A DNA stretch of 64,000 nt from the NCBI RefSeq assembly GCF_003063355.1, contig NZ_NESH01000006.1:1-64000 (forward strand). Reading direction: 5' to 3'. Made by a program: the position numbers and the translations under genes. Origin of the DNA: Limnohabitans sp. Bal53 (lineage in GTDB: Bacteria > Pseudomonadota > Gammaproteobacteria > Burkholderiales > Burkholderiaceae_C). Below are positions 28,357 through 37,013 of this stretch, in pieces. Each line of letters starts with the position of its first letter. Position 1 is the stretch's first letter. The notes below the pieces were generated by a model. It was not told the origin of the DNA, searched no databases, and saw only the letters and a program-made list of their open reading frames with translations.

Positions 28357-28731
28357 TCATGCTGTATTTGAGTTGACTGAACCAGGTCTCAACACATCTC
28401 CCGGCCTGCGCGACATGCGTCGACTGCGCTGGCGCACCGCCTCAATGTCCTGCTCCAGCGCGTTCAGGTCTTGCGCCGGAGCGGCCACTTCAGGCAGCGC
28501 AGCATGACGCCCCATGAGCCACAGCGCCGTGGCATAGACACCCATGCCCACCGAAGGATCGCCCTTTTCCATGCGGATGAGCGTGGGCACCGACACCGCC
28601 ATGCGACTGGCCCAGGCGCGCAGGCTTTCCTTGCGGCGCTGGCGAGCCAGTGCCAGGTTTTCACCCAAATCTCTCAGCGCCTTGGCGGCTGAAGCGGGCA
28701 ATTGATCGGCGGCAAGAGAGGGTTTTGGCAT
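28357..28731 (-). CDS. XRE/HipB-like helix-turn-helix regulator, without a toxin partner
   Basis: A 124-aa protein with a HTH domain (NLALARQRRKESLRAWASRM, then VSVPTLIRMEKGDPSVGMGV). This is the pattern of HipB-like antitoxins that in many proteobacteria precede a hipA kinase gene. No hipA follows; downstream is only the DUF6506-like remnant. It ends with an arginine-rich tail. The upstream 46 bases are AT-rich, with two TTTTATG repeats that could be operator half-sites. Confidence 0.75.
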   Translation of the reverse strand: MPKPSLAADQLPASAAKALRDLGENLALARQRRKESLRAWASRMAVSVPTLIRMEKGDPSVGMGVYATALWLMGRHAALPEVAAPAQDLNALEQDIEAVRQRSRRMSRRPGDVLRPGSVNSNTA

Positions 28732-28777
28732 AACACAAACTTTAACAGAACGCGTTTTTTATGCCGTTTTATGAAAC

Positions 28778-29008
28778 TCAATCGGCTTGGCCAGCGCTTG
28801 CGTTCTGCGCCCGGTGGTAGGCCACCAGCGCGTTGGCGTGGCCGTGGCCCAGGCCGTGCTCGGTCTTGAGGTGCGCCACCTGCTCCATGTGCTTTTTGCC
28901 TTGCATGCCGTCCAGCATGCTCAACCAATGCGACACAGGTTGCCCGTAGGTTTTTTCAATCGAGGGGAAATACGATGCCGGACCCTGAACTTTGCCTGTT
29001 GTGGCCAT
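28778..29008 (-). CDS. DUF4287 domain protein
   Basis: A 76-aa protein beginning MATTGKVQGPASYFPSIEKT and containing HLKTEHGLGHGHANALVAYH, the signature of DUF4287. These small proteins are widespread in bacteria and have no known function; the His-rich GHGHAN segment is the conserved core. GGAGCACACC precedes the ATG. Confidence 0.88.
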   Translation of the reverse strand: MATTGKVQGPASYFPSIEKTYGQPVSHWLSMLDGMQGKKHMEQVAHLKTEHGLGHGHANALVAYHRAQNASAGQAD

Positions 29009-29107
29009 GGTGTGCTCCTGATTGTTTTTGCTCTGCCCGAGCGACCCGGTAAATGCCGGGTGCCATTAAAAACAGCAGTGCCATGGATGATATCTATCCG
29101 TCTGGCA

Positions 29108-29413
29108 TCAAATCAGCACTTGCCGTTCACTGTTGGCTTTGGACCAGTGCAGGATTTCATAGCTTTGCCGCAGCCCTGCCAGATAAAAAGGATCGGTCTG
29201 AAGCAGCGCTTCAAGCTGTTGTTTGGATGCGGCTTGCGCGATCCACAAACCGCCTTTGGGCGTTTGTGAAGGTTCATGCCGCAACGACCCGCCCACAGGG
29301 ATCACATCCCTGTGCCGCTCCAACCAATCGATGTGCGCCTGCAAATACTCAGCCCGGACGTGTCCGTGATCGGGCTTGTCGGTCAAAAAACAGCAAACAA
29401 CATGTGGGAACAC
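29108..29413 (-). CDS. YciI family protein
   Basis: A 101-aa YciI-like protein (dimeric ferredoxin-like fold). The start HVVCCFLTDKPDHGHVRAEY carries the conserved catalytic-type histidine and aspartate, and the end DPFYLAGLRQSYEILHW is the usual family C-terminus. It begins with GTG. Family members include dehydrochlorinases and stress proteins; the substrate is unknown. It lies 32 bases downstream of glcF on the same strand and may be part of that transcript. Confidence 0.88.
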   Translation of the reverse strand: MFPHVVCCFLTDKPDHGHVRAEYLQAHIDWLERHRDVIPVGGSLRHEPSQTPKGGLWIAQAASKQQLEALLQTDPFYLAGLRQSYEILHWSKANSERQVLI

Positions 29414-29445
29414 CCTTCACACGATCCGCCTGACCGCCCTCTTTT

Positions 29446-30681
29446 TTAACGGATTGCCTCATCGAGCAACTCCACCCAGTGCCGTACAGGCAAGCCGCTG
29501 CCGCTTTGCAGGTGGGTGATGCAGCCGATGTTGGCGCTCAGCACGCCCTGGGGCTCCAGTGCATTCAAGTGGCCCAGCTTGCGGTCGCGCAGTTGCTTGG
29601 ACAAATCGGGGTTGAGCACGCTGTAAGTGCCGGCTGAGCCGCAGCACAGGTGCGACTCATTGGCCGTGACCTTGATCTTGAACCCCAGATCGCCCAAATG
29701 CTTTTCGACACCGCCTTTGAGTTGCTGGCCGTGTTGCAGCGTGCAGGGTGGGTGGTAGGCCTGCAGGCCTGCGGCTTTCAATGCTTCGGGTTTGAGCTTG
29801 CCCTTGAGCAACGGCACCAGCTCGGGCAGCAACTCGCTCAGGTCTTTGGTCAACGCACCGATGCGAGCGGCTTTGTCGGCATAAGCTGGGTCGTCTTTCA
29901 GCACATGGCCATAGTCCTTGACCATCACGCCGCAGCCCGAGGCGTTCATGATGATGGCTTCGACTTCACCCGACGCGACCAACGGCCACCAGGCATCAAT
30001 ATTGGCGCGCATGTGGTCCTTGCCACCGTCATGGTCGTTCAGGTGGAATTTGACGGCGCCGCAGCAACCGGCCTTGGGGGCGGTCACGGCTTGTATGCCT
30101 GCGGCGTCGAGCACGCGGGCGGTGGCGCTGTTGATGTTGGGGCTCATGCTCGGCTGCACACAACCGGCCAGCATCAGCACCTTGCGGTCGTGCTGCGCCG
30201 TGGGCCAGGCACCGGCGTTTTGCGGCGCGGGCACTTTGGCTTTCAGGCTTTCGGGCAGCAGGCCGCGCACCATCTGGCCCATCTTCATGGCGGGGGCAAA
30301 CAGCGGCGAAGGCAGGCCTTCTTTGAGTGCCCAGCGCACCAGCTTTTCGCTGGCGGGGCGCTCAACTTTGGCATCCACCAGTTTGCGGCCAATGTCGACC
30401 AAGTGGCCGTATTGCACGCCGCTCGGGCAAGTGCTTTCGCAGTTGCGGCAAGTCAGGCACCGGTCCAGGTGCATCTGGGTTTTGCGGGTGGGCGTTTCGC
30501 CTTCAAGCACCGCCTTCATCAAATAGATGCGGCCACGCGGGCCGTCCAACTCGTCGCCCAGCAACTGGTAGGTGGGGCAAGTGGCGGTGCAAAAGCCGCA
30601 GTGCACACACTTGCGCAAGATGGCTTCGGCTTCTAGGCCATCGGGGGTGTTTTGGTATTCGGGGGCGAGATTGGTTTGCAT
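29446..30681 (-). CDS. glcF: Glycolate oxidase iron-sulfur subunit
   Basis: GlcF is the iron-sulfur subunit of membrane-associated glycolate dehydrogenase, which converts glycolate to glyoxylate. The 411-aa protein has two 4Fe-4S motifs near the N-terminus (CVHCGFCTATCPTY and CLTCRNCESTCPSG) and the CCG-type domains further on (PKAGCCGAVKFH, ESHLCCGSAGTYS). It follows glcE by 17 bases on the same strand. The catalytic FAD subunit glcD is not in this cluster. Confidence 0.95.
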   Translation of the reverse strand: MQTNLAPEYQNTPDGLEAEAILRKCVHCGFCTATCPTYQLLGDELDGPRGRIYLMKAVLEGETPTRKTQMHLDRCLTCRNCESTCPSGVQYGHLVDIGRKLVDAKVERPASEKLVRWALKEGLPSPLFAPAMKMGQMVRGLLPESLKAKVPAPQNAGAWPTAQHDRKVLMLAGCVQPSMSPNINSATARVLDAAGIQAVTAPKAGCCGAVKFHLNDHDGGKDHMRANIDAWWPLVASGEVEAIIMNASGCGVMVKDYGHVLKDDPAYADKAARIGALTKDLSELLPELVPLLKGKLKPEALKAAGLQAYHPPCTLQHGQQLKGGVEKHLGDLGFKIKVTANESHLCCGSAGTYSVLNPDLSKQLRDRKLGHLNALEPQGVLSANIGCITHLQSGSGLPVRHWVELLDEAIR

Positions 30682-30698
30682 GGAGGTTCGTCCCGCGA

Positions 30699-31844
30699 TC
30701 AGAGTGGGTGCAGGCGACCGGTGGCGAACACGCCTTTCGGGTCAAACTGTTTTTGCAATTGTTGCTGGATGCGCTTTTGCACGGCGTCCAGCGGGGTGTT
30801 CACGCCCACGGATTTGTCCGCCTCAGCATGGGCGACCCTGACTCTGGACAGCGTGGCATGGCCACCGACCTTCTGCGCCACTTCACGCAAAGTCACTGCG
30901 GCCGATGCGGGAGCCCACAGCCAGCGCTGCGCGCCTTGCCATTCAATGTATTGGGCGAAAGGCAAATCCAGCACCGGCGCGGTTTGTGGCACCGACAGCC
31001 GCCAGAGGCAGGCATCCGGGCTGGGCGCATCAAAGAAAGGCAAGGTTTGCTCGCCACTGCCACGCCAGTCTTGCGCGGCTTCGGCGTTGTCCATGGCTTG
31101 CACTTGGGCGCCCAAAGCTACGGCATCGGCTGCCATCTTGCCGGTGGCCGACTGCACCGCCGCCACCGCACCGCGCAGGCGCACAAACAAATAGTCCGCC
31201 GCAGGCTGGGCGGTGGTGTCGCGCACCCAGGCGCTGGCATTCAGGGGCAGGGGGTGGCCACCCCAGCGGTGCAGCAAATCAAGTGCCGGGCCTTGGGCCA
31301 GGCCCGCGATCATCAAAGTCGCCTCGGCCGGGGCCACCGGCAAGACCTTGAGGCTGACCTCCGTGATCAGGCCCAGCGTGCCCCAGCTGCCGGCCATGAG
31401 GCGGCTCACGTCGTAACCCGCCACGTTTTTCATGACCTGGCCGCCAAAGGTCAGGTGCTCGCCCAAGCCGTTGATGAAACGGGCGCCGAGCACATAGTCG
31501 CGCACAGCGCCAGCGGTGGCACGGGCCGGGCCGCTCAGACCGGAAGCGACCATGCCGCCCACCGTCGCACCAGATCCAAAGTGCGGTGGCTCAAACGCCA
31601 GGCACTGCCCTTTTTCAGCCAAAGCAGCTTCCAGCTCGACCAGCGGCGTGCCGCAGCGGGCCGTGACCACCAACTCGCTGGGCTCGTAACTCACGATGCC
31701 CTGGTAAGACCGTGTGTCGAGCACCTCGCCCGTGAGGCTTTGGCCCCAAAAATCTTTGGTGCCGCCACCGCGCAAGCGCAAAGTGCGGCCATCCGCAGCG
31801 GCTTGGCGCACGGCATCGATAAGGGAATTGAGTTGAGCTTCCAT
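30699..31844 (-). CDS. glcE: Glycolate oxidase FAD-binding subunit GlcE
   Basis: GlcE is the second flavin-fold subunit of glycolate dehydrogenase. The 381-aa protein has a PCMH-type FAD domain (GRTLRLRGGGTKDFWG, then FGSGATVGGMVASGLSG). ATG 31844 (MEAQLNSL) is chosen; an upstream in-frame ATG at 31943 adds an unrelated extension. A TACCAT box is eight bases before the ATG and no Shine-Dalgarno site is seen. It is first of the pair glcE-glcF; upstream is a divergent membrane protein instead of glcD. Confidence 0.93.
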   Translation of the reverse strand: MEAQLNSLIDAVRQAAADGRTLRLRGGGTKDFWGQSLTGEVLDTRSYQGIVSYEPSELVVTARCGTPLVELEAALAEKGQCLAFEPPHFGSGATVGGMVASGLSGPARATAGAVRDYVLGARFINGLGEHLTFGGQVMKNVAGYDVSRLMAGSWGTLGLITEVSLKVLPVAPAEATLMIAGLAQGPALDLLHRWGGHPLPLNASAWVRDTTAQPAADYLFVRLRGAVAAVQSATGKMAADAVALGAQVQAMDNAEAAQDWRGSGEQTLPFFDAPSPDACLWRLSVPQTAPVLDLPFAQYIEWQGAQRWLWAPASAAVTLREVAQKVGGHATLSRVRVAHAEADKSVGVNTPLDAVQKRIQQQLQKQFDPKGVFATGRLHPL

Positions 31845-31980
31845 GGGTAAAGATGGTAACGCCCGCGCCCTGACGCGTGCGTGAATTTTTTGAACGGGCA
31901 GGTTGTGGGAAATTGCTTCTTCTGAGCTTTTCGAATGCAGCAAGGGCAGTCACCGCAAAGGGGGTATTTGAATTATTAGG

Positions 31981-31986
31981 TATTCT
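31981..31986 (+). promoter_or_regulatory. Candidate -10 element of the membrane protein gene
   Basis: TATTCT lies seven bases before the ATG at 31994. A GCAGG directly before the ATG is too close for a good ribosome binding site. Confidence 0.3.
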
Positions 31987-31993
31987 TTGCAGG

Positions 31994-32818
31994 ATGAAGC
32001 CTTTGCCCCGCAACCCCATGCCCCCACCGAACCTGGGCCACTTACGCAGTCTTGCCATCGAGCGAGTCAAAAAACGCCTGATGCAGGCGTCATTCCCCAG
32101 GCTACAGATGACGCTGATCGTTGCACTCACGGGCGGGGTGGGCTTGCTGTCTTCATTGGTCATGTTGCCCTTGGGCGTAGAGACCATGGCGATCCGCTAC
32201 CCCTTGGCGCTGGCGGTGGCCTATTTGTTCTTTCTGTTCCTGATGTGGCTGTGGCTGCGGACAAAGGCACAAGACTACCTCGACATGCCAGATTGGACCC
32301 ATGCCTTGCCTGGACCGAGAACGTCCACCCGTTTGCCTGATTTCAAAAGCGGCGGTGGTGGTGATTTCAGCGGCGGCGGTGCCACTGGCTCTTTTAACGG
32401 CGGAGCGACATCGCTGCCTTCGGACGCTTCTTCACCTTTGGGGGCGGTCGGTGAGTCCCTCGGGGCTGTGGCCGAAGCTGACGATCTGGCCATCCCACTC
32501 CTGGCCATCACCTTGGTCATCGGCGCGGTCACCGGGTTGGCGCTCGCATGTTTCTACCTTGTCTACCTTGCCCCCATTCTTTTTGCAGAGGTGCTGGTCG
32601 ACGGTGCGCTTTCCTACGCCCTTGTCCGCCATTTGCGCGGGCAATCGCCTCAGCATTGGCTGTCAAGCACCTTGCGGCGTACCGCGCTGCCCTTTGCTGC
32701 AACGGCCCTGTTCCTGGTTGCAGTCGGTTCGGCCATGGCCGCTTACGCACCCCATGCGACATCTGTCGGCGAAGTCATTCATCAGGCCATGGGCCAGCCG
32801 TCAACGGGGCCGCGCTGA
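31994..32818 (+). CDS. Hypothetical membrane protein with glycine-rich linker
   Basis: A 274-aa protein with two N-terminal membrane helices (MTLIVALTGGVGLLSSLVML and LALAVAYLFFLFLMWLWL), a glycine/serine-rich central linker (SGGGGDFSGGGATGS), then two or three more hydrophobic segments (AIPLLAITLVIGAVTGLALA and following). I do not recognise the family; glycine-rich loops of this kind occur in TPM-domain and related membrane proteins. It is divergent from glcE. Start could also be ATG 32018. Confidence 0.6.
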   Translation: MKPLPRNPMPPPNLGHLRSLAIERVKKRLMQASFPRLQMTLIVALTGGVGLLSSLVMLPLGVETMAIRYPLALAVAYLFFLFLMWLWLRTKAQDYLDMPDWTHALPGPRTSTRLPDFKSGGGGDFSGGGATGSFNGGATSLPSDASSPLGAVGESLGAVAEADDLAIPLLAITLVIGAVTGLALACFYLVYLAPILFAEVLVDGALSYALVRHLRGQSPQHWLSSTLRRTALPFAATALFLVAVGSAMAAYAPHATSVGEVIHQAMGQPSTGPR

Positions 32819-32911
32819 AGGTTGGCTCGGTTGACCTTCAACGAATCGAACAAACCGCTGAAAAGTTCAAAGCCATCGCCCCGCTCTCAACTGATCCAGG
32901 CATGACGGGGA

Positions 32912-33967
32912 TCAAATGCCTGACTGATCCCGCAGACGATCAATGAGTTCATTGGTGATTTTCACCCCTCTTGCTGGCAAGGGCTCGATACCCAAATCCG
33001 CCAATTTTTTTGGAACCCGGTCCACAAACCCATTTACCGGCACCCCCGCCACATCCACCCGCATCGCCCACACGCACCCCGCACCGGGGTACTGCGCCAG
33101 CTCCGCCTGGCTGCGACCATGCCGGGCAGTGGTGATGAACAAGGTCTTGAGGTCCTCCCCGCCAAAGCAGGGCATGGTGGGGCACAGCGCCGGGGTGGGC
33201 AGATCGGCCAGCACTTCACCTTGTGGCGACAGGCGCAGCAGTCGCCCACCTTCATATTGAGCAGACCAGTAGCAGCCCTCAGAATCCACAGCCGCGCCGT
33301 CGGGACGGCCGCCATAGAACTCAGCATCACCCCAAGTCCACCCGGCGGGCTTGGGAGCCATGTGGTGGAAGACGCGCCCAGCACTCAGTTGGCCGCTCGC
33401 GGCGTCAAAGTCAAAAGCACGCACCTGGTGTGCGGCCGTGTCGGCCCAATAAGCCGTGCGGCCGTCGGGCGACCAAGCCAGGCCGTTGGCGGTGACCACA
33501 CCGTCCTTGTCGCCACCCAGCATGGCATGCAGGCCTTGGCCGTCCAGCATGTACAACACGCCTAACTTCTGGTCTTTCGGCTCGTACAGGCTGCCGGCCC
33601 AAAATCGGCCTTGGGCATCGCACTTGCCGTCGTTGAAGCGTTGCTTGCCCGTGTCATACGGCGCAGCCGCCAGCAGCTGCAAGGGGCCACCCCACTCGCG
33701 TGCCAGATAAATGCCATCGCGCAGCGCCATGACCAAGCCGCCACCTTGCACGGGGGCGATGCAGCCCGGCTCCTGGGTCAAAGGCCAATAGTCGACCGGT
33801 CCTTGAGCCTGCAGGCCTTGCACCCCCACGCGGCCAATACGCCGGCCGGGGATGTCCACCCAATACAAGCGCTCTTCTTGCGGGTGCCAAAAAGGCGATT
33901 CGCCCAAGCCATCGGGTTCGGTGGTCAGGGCGGTCCAGTGGGGTATCAACAAGGCAGGTGCGGGCAT
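32912..33967 (-). CDS. SMP-30/gluconolactonase family protein
   Basis: A 351-aa six-bladed beta-propeller of the SMP-30/gluconolactonase/LRE family. Metal-ligand regions are visible: LGESPFWHPQEERLYWVDIP (glutamate), FNDGKCDAQGRFWAGS (asparagine and aspartate), and NGLAWSPDGRTAYWADT. It likely hydrolyses a sugar lactone in a sugar-acid pathway. I start at ATG 33967 because a CACAAT box lies seven bases upstream; an ATG three codons before it (33976) overlaps that box. Confidence 0.88.
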   Translation of the reverse strand: MPAPALLIPHWTALTTEPDGLGESPFWHPQEERLYWVDIPGRRIGRVGVQGLQAQGPVDYWPLTQEPGCIAPVQGGGLVMALRDGIYLAREWGGPLQLLAAAPYDTGKQRFNDGKCDAQGRFWAGSLYEPKDQKLGVLYMLDGQGLHAMLGGDKDGVVTANGLAWSPDGRTAYWADTAAHQVRAFDFDAASGQLSAGRVFHHMAPKPAGWTWGDAEFYGGRPDGAAVDSEGCYWSAQYEGGRLLRLSPQGEVLADLPTPALCPTMPCFGGEDLKTLFITTARHGRSQAELAQYPGAGCVWAMRVDVAGVPVNGFVDRVPKKLADLGIEPLPARGVKITNELIDRLRDQSGI

Positions 33968-33974
33968 GCAATCC

Positions 33975-33980
33975 ATTGTG
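33975..33980 (-). promoter_or_regulatory. Candidate -10 element of the SMP-30 family gene
   Basis: CACAAT on the minus strand, seven bases before ATG 33967, no Shine-Dalgarno site. The same arrangement as at hemB. Confidence 0.35.
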
Positions 33981-34065
33981 CCCGAGGCCGTGAGACCCAG
34001 CGCCGCGTCAGCGGGCACGTACCCCGATCAATCCTCAGGCCCTAGCAGCCAAAACCTCACCTCCC

Positions 34066-34102
34066 AAAGAAACAGCCCGCAGGGCCGAAGCACTGCGGGC
34101 TG
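34066..34102 (-). terminator. Terminator of the torF-glnK-amtB operon
   Basis: CAGCCCGCAG (34073-34082) and CTGCGGGCTG (34093-34102) form a perfect 10-bp stem with a 10-base loop. On the minus strand it is followed by TTTCTTT. It lies about 55 bases after the amtB stop. Confidence 0.7.
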
Positions 34103-34155
34103 ATGAGGGGGTGGCTTTCGCCACCGCTTGCAATGAAATTTGCAGTGACCGGCTT

Positions 34156-35553
34156 TTAGCCGTGGTAGGCCGACTCACCGTGTGAGGAGATGTCCAGACC
34201 TTCGCGCTCTTCTTCTTCCGTGACACGCAGACCCACCAACATGTCCACGATCTTGAAAGCCACATAAGCGACGATGGCAGACCAAACCATGGTGATGACC
34301 ACGCCCTCGGCCTGGACAAACAACTGGCTGGCAATCGAGTAATCGCCGCCCTTGATGCCGCCCAACGAAGCCGCCGAGAACACGCCGGTCAGCAAGGCAC
34401 CCACGATACCGCCTACGCCGTGCACACCGAACACGTCCAGCGAATCGTCTGCGCCCAGCATCTTCTTCAGACCCGTCACGCCCCACAGGCACAGGAAGCC
34501 AGAGACGAGGCCGATGATGATGGCGCCCATGACACCCACCGTACCGCAAGCGGGGGTGATGGCGACCAAGCCAGCCACGGCACCCGAAGCTGCACCCAGC
34601 ATGGAGGCTTTGCCTTTGGTCAGGGTCTCGCCGACGCACCAGGCCAGCACCGCAGCCGCAGTGGCCATCAAGGTGTTGATGAAGGCCAGGGTGGTGCCAC
34701 CGTTGGCTTCCAGGTTAGAGCCCGCGTTGAAACCGAACCAACCCACCCACAGCAAGGAAGCACCCACCATGGTCAAGGTCAGGCTGTGCGGGGCCATCGA
34801 TTCACGGCCGTAACCCAAACGCTTGCCAATCACATAAGCACCCACCAAACCAGCCATGGCCGCGTTGATGTGCACCACCGTGCCGCCAGCGAAGTCCAAA
34901 GCACCCTTGTCAAACAGGTAACCACCAGCACCCCAAACCATGTGTGCAATGGGCAGGTAGCTGAAAGTGAACCAGATGGTGCAGAACAACAACACGGCTG
35001 CGAACTTGATGCGCTCGGCAAAAGAGCCGACGATCAGCGCGCAGGTGATGCCCGCAAAGGTGCACTGGAAAGCGATGAAGATGAACTCGGGGATCATCAC
35101 GCCAGGCGTGAAGGTCGCTGCCAATGAGTCGGGTGTGACGCCTTTGAGGAACAACTTGTCAAAGTTGCCATAGATCAGGCCCTCGCCGCCAAACGCCAGG
35201 CTGTAGCCGTAAACGGCCCACAACACCGAGATCAGCGAGAACACCACCATGACCTGCATCAGTACCGACAGCATGTTCTTGCTGCGCACCAAGCCGCCGT
35301 AAAACAGCGCCAGGCCCGGAATGACCATCATGATGACCAACACGGTGGAGATCATCATCCAGGTGACGTCGCCCTTGTCGACGGTTTCCTTGATGGCGGC
35401 CGCGGCCGCTTCGGCTGCAGGTGCGGCATCGGCCGAAGCCGGCGCAGTCACGGCTGCAGGGGTATCGGTGGCAGCTGGGGTCTGGGCCAGCGCCAGCGTG
35501 CCCGAAGCCAACAAACTCAGGCCCAAGGCCAGTGAGACAAACAGTTTTTTCAT
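34156..35553 (-). CDS. amtB: Ammonium transporter AmtB
   Basis: A 465-aa Amt/MEP/Rh ammonium channel protein with a cleavable signal peptide (MKKLFVSLALGLSLLASGTL, cut near LALAQ), a low-complexity Ala/Pro/Thr stretch, and then 11 membrane helices. Conserved pieces include GLALFYGGLVRSKNML, the channel-lining FNAGSNLEA region and DSLDVFGVHGVGG near the C-terminus. The cytoplasmic tail would bind GlnK. It lies 22 bases after glnK in an operon with a sigma-54 promoter. Confidence 0.96.
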   Translation of the reverse strand: MKKLFVSLALGLSLLASGTLALAQTPAATDTPAAVTAPASADAAPAAEAAAAAIKETVDKGDVTWMMISTVLVIMMVIPGLALFYGGLVRSKNMLSVLMQVMVVFSLISVLWAVYGYSLAFGGEGLIYGNFDKLFLKGVTPDSLAATFTPGVMIPEFIFIAFQCTFAGITCALIVGSFAERIKFAAVLLFCTIWFTFSYLPIAHMVWGAGGYLFDKGALDFAGGTVVHINAAMAGLVGAYVIGKRLGYGRESMAPHSLTLTMVGASLLWVGWFGFNAGSNLEANGGTTLAFINTLMATAAAVLAWCVGETLTKGKASMLGAASGAVAGLVAITPACGTVGVMGAIIIGLVSGFLCLWGVTGLKKMLGADDSLDVFGVHGVGGIVGALLTGVFSAASLGGIKGGDYSIASQLFVQAEGVVITMVWSAIVAYVAFKIVDMLVGLRVTEEEEREGLDISSHGESAYHG

Positions 35554-35575
35554 ATGCAACTCTCTTTCTGATCCA

Positions 35576-35938
<363 letters not shown>

Positions 35939-35949
35939 TTAGGTCCAGC

Positions 35950-36630
35950 TCACATGGCTTTGGACAGGGACAAAACCACGCGGTTGTCGTTGGCAAAGCC
36001 GTAAGCCGCCTTCTTGGTCGCACCCACATAGGCACCGCCCAAGCTGTAACCGTCGCCCAGGTCATAAGACAGGCCCAGGCTGTAGTCAGAAAAATCAGTG
36101 CCTGACTTGAAGTTCGTCATGCCCACGGCGGCTTTGAGCGTCAGACCGGTGGTCAGTTCGGTGGCGTAACCAACGTTGAAGTAAGAAGCCTTGGAGCCAC
36201 CGAAGTACTGGCTCGACACAGTCTGTGAATATTTGGCCGAGAAGGGGCCATAGCTCAAGCCGCCATAAACCTCGGTGGTGTTGGCTGCCGAAGCACCTGG
36301 GTAGGCATACACCAGCACGCCCACGTCATAACCCAAGCCCGGGCTCAGTTCACCCTTGTAGCCGCCGTAAACATCCATCTCCAGCGAGTTGCCAGACAGC
36401 CAGTTCACGCTGGAGTTCCAGTTACCCACATACAAACCATTGCCAAAGGCGTAGTCAAAACCACCCTGCAAAGCGGGCTTGAAATCAGCCGATTTGGAAG
36501 CGTCCTGATCCTGTCCCCGGAACTTGTAGTTGGTGGTCAGGGAAATGTTGCTCGACAGTTGGGCGCTGGCGACAAAAGGCAAAACAGCGAACAGGGAAAC
36601 CAACAAAGATTTTTGAGTAACGAATTTCAT
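35950..36630 (-). CDS. TorF family outer-membrane porin-like protein
   Basis: A 226-aa protein of the TorF family of putative outer-membrane channel proteins (TIGR02001). It starts with a signal peptide (MKFVTQKSLLVSLFAVLPFV, cut after ASA), then LSSNISLTTNYKFRGQDQDA, the family hallmark, and alternating beta-strands ending in a strand (NRVVLSLSKAM). ATG 36630 is used, not the upstream in-frame extension. It is the first gene of the operon with glnK and amtB, so it probably lets nitrogen compounds through the outer membrane. Confidence 0.85.
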   Translation of the reverse strand: MKFVTQKSLLVSLFAVLPFVASAQLSSNISLTTNYKFRGQDQDASKSADFKPALQGGFDYAFGNGLYVGNWNSSVNWLSGNSLEMDVYGGYKGELSPGLGYDVGVLVYAYPGASAANTTEVYGGLSYGPFSAKYSQTVSSQYFGGSKASYFNVGYATELTTGLTLKAAVGMTNFKSGTDFSDYSLGLSYDLGDGYSLGGAYVGATKKAAYGFANDNRVVLSLSKAM

Positions 36631-36668
36631 GAAGAACTCCAAAAGTAAATAAAGGACATAGTCTTTAA

Positions 36669-36683
36669 GCAGGGACCGTGCCA
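36669..36683 (-). promoter_or_regulatory. Sigma-54 promoter of torF-glnK-amtB
   Basis: On the minus strand the sequence is TGGCACGGTCCCTGC. It matches the sigma-54 consensus TGGCACG-N4-TTGC at every fixed position but one, with the GG and GC elements correctly spaced. The start is expected near 36657, giving a leader of about 27 bases before torF. Confidence 0.82.
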
Positions 36684-36798
36684 AGCTGTTGGCCACACCC
36701 CTGCATAGGCATTGAGGGACGTTTTTCCCTCTGAACGGGCACCCCCGGCATTCCACTCCGTTCGCTGGACATGCACTGTGGGCCAGCACACCCAGTGC

Positions 36799-36814
36799 GC
36801 ACCAATTTGAGGCA
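36799..36814. promoter_or_regulatory. Candidate NtrC binding site
   Basis: GCACCAATTTGAGGCA matches 12 of 16 positions of the usual NtrC dyad (GCACCATATTGGTGCA). A weaker inverted half-site is at 36837-36845. Both are about 140-190 bases upstream of the sigma-54 start, a normal distance for an enhancer. Confidence 0.5.
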
Positions 36815-37013
36815 TTGGCGACTTTCGGGTCTCAGTTTGGTGCGCGAACACGCATGGCCAGGCCCAGATGCACGCCTTGACACCTTTGCGGTGCACGCAC
36901 GGACCCACGCCCGTCTGAGTGCGTGAGCGGCGTGCTTGACAGACCCACAACACTCACCCAAAACAGCAGCCCTCCTCTACACTGGTGCCCATAAAAAAGA
37001 GGGAGGACGAGAC

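Larger units (their letters stand above)
36631..37013. other. Regulatory intergenic region between torF and comM
   Basis: These 383 bases between divergent genes contain no convincing gene. They carry a sigma-54 promoter and an NtrC-like site for torF-glnK-amtB (separate entries), a GCGCACCAA / TTGGTGCGC inverted pair (36797-36805 and 36837-36845), and at the right end a GGGAGGACG ribosome binding site for comM. A TTGACA is present at 36936-36941 without a good -10 partner. Confidence 0.55.
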
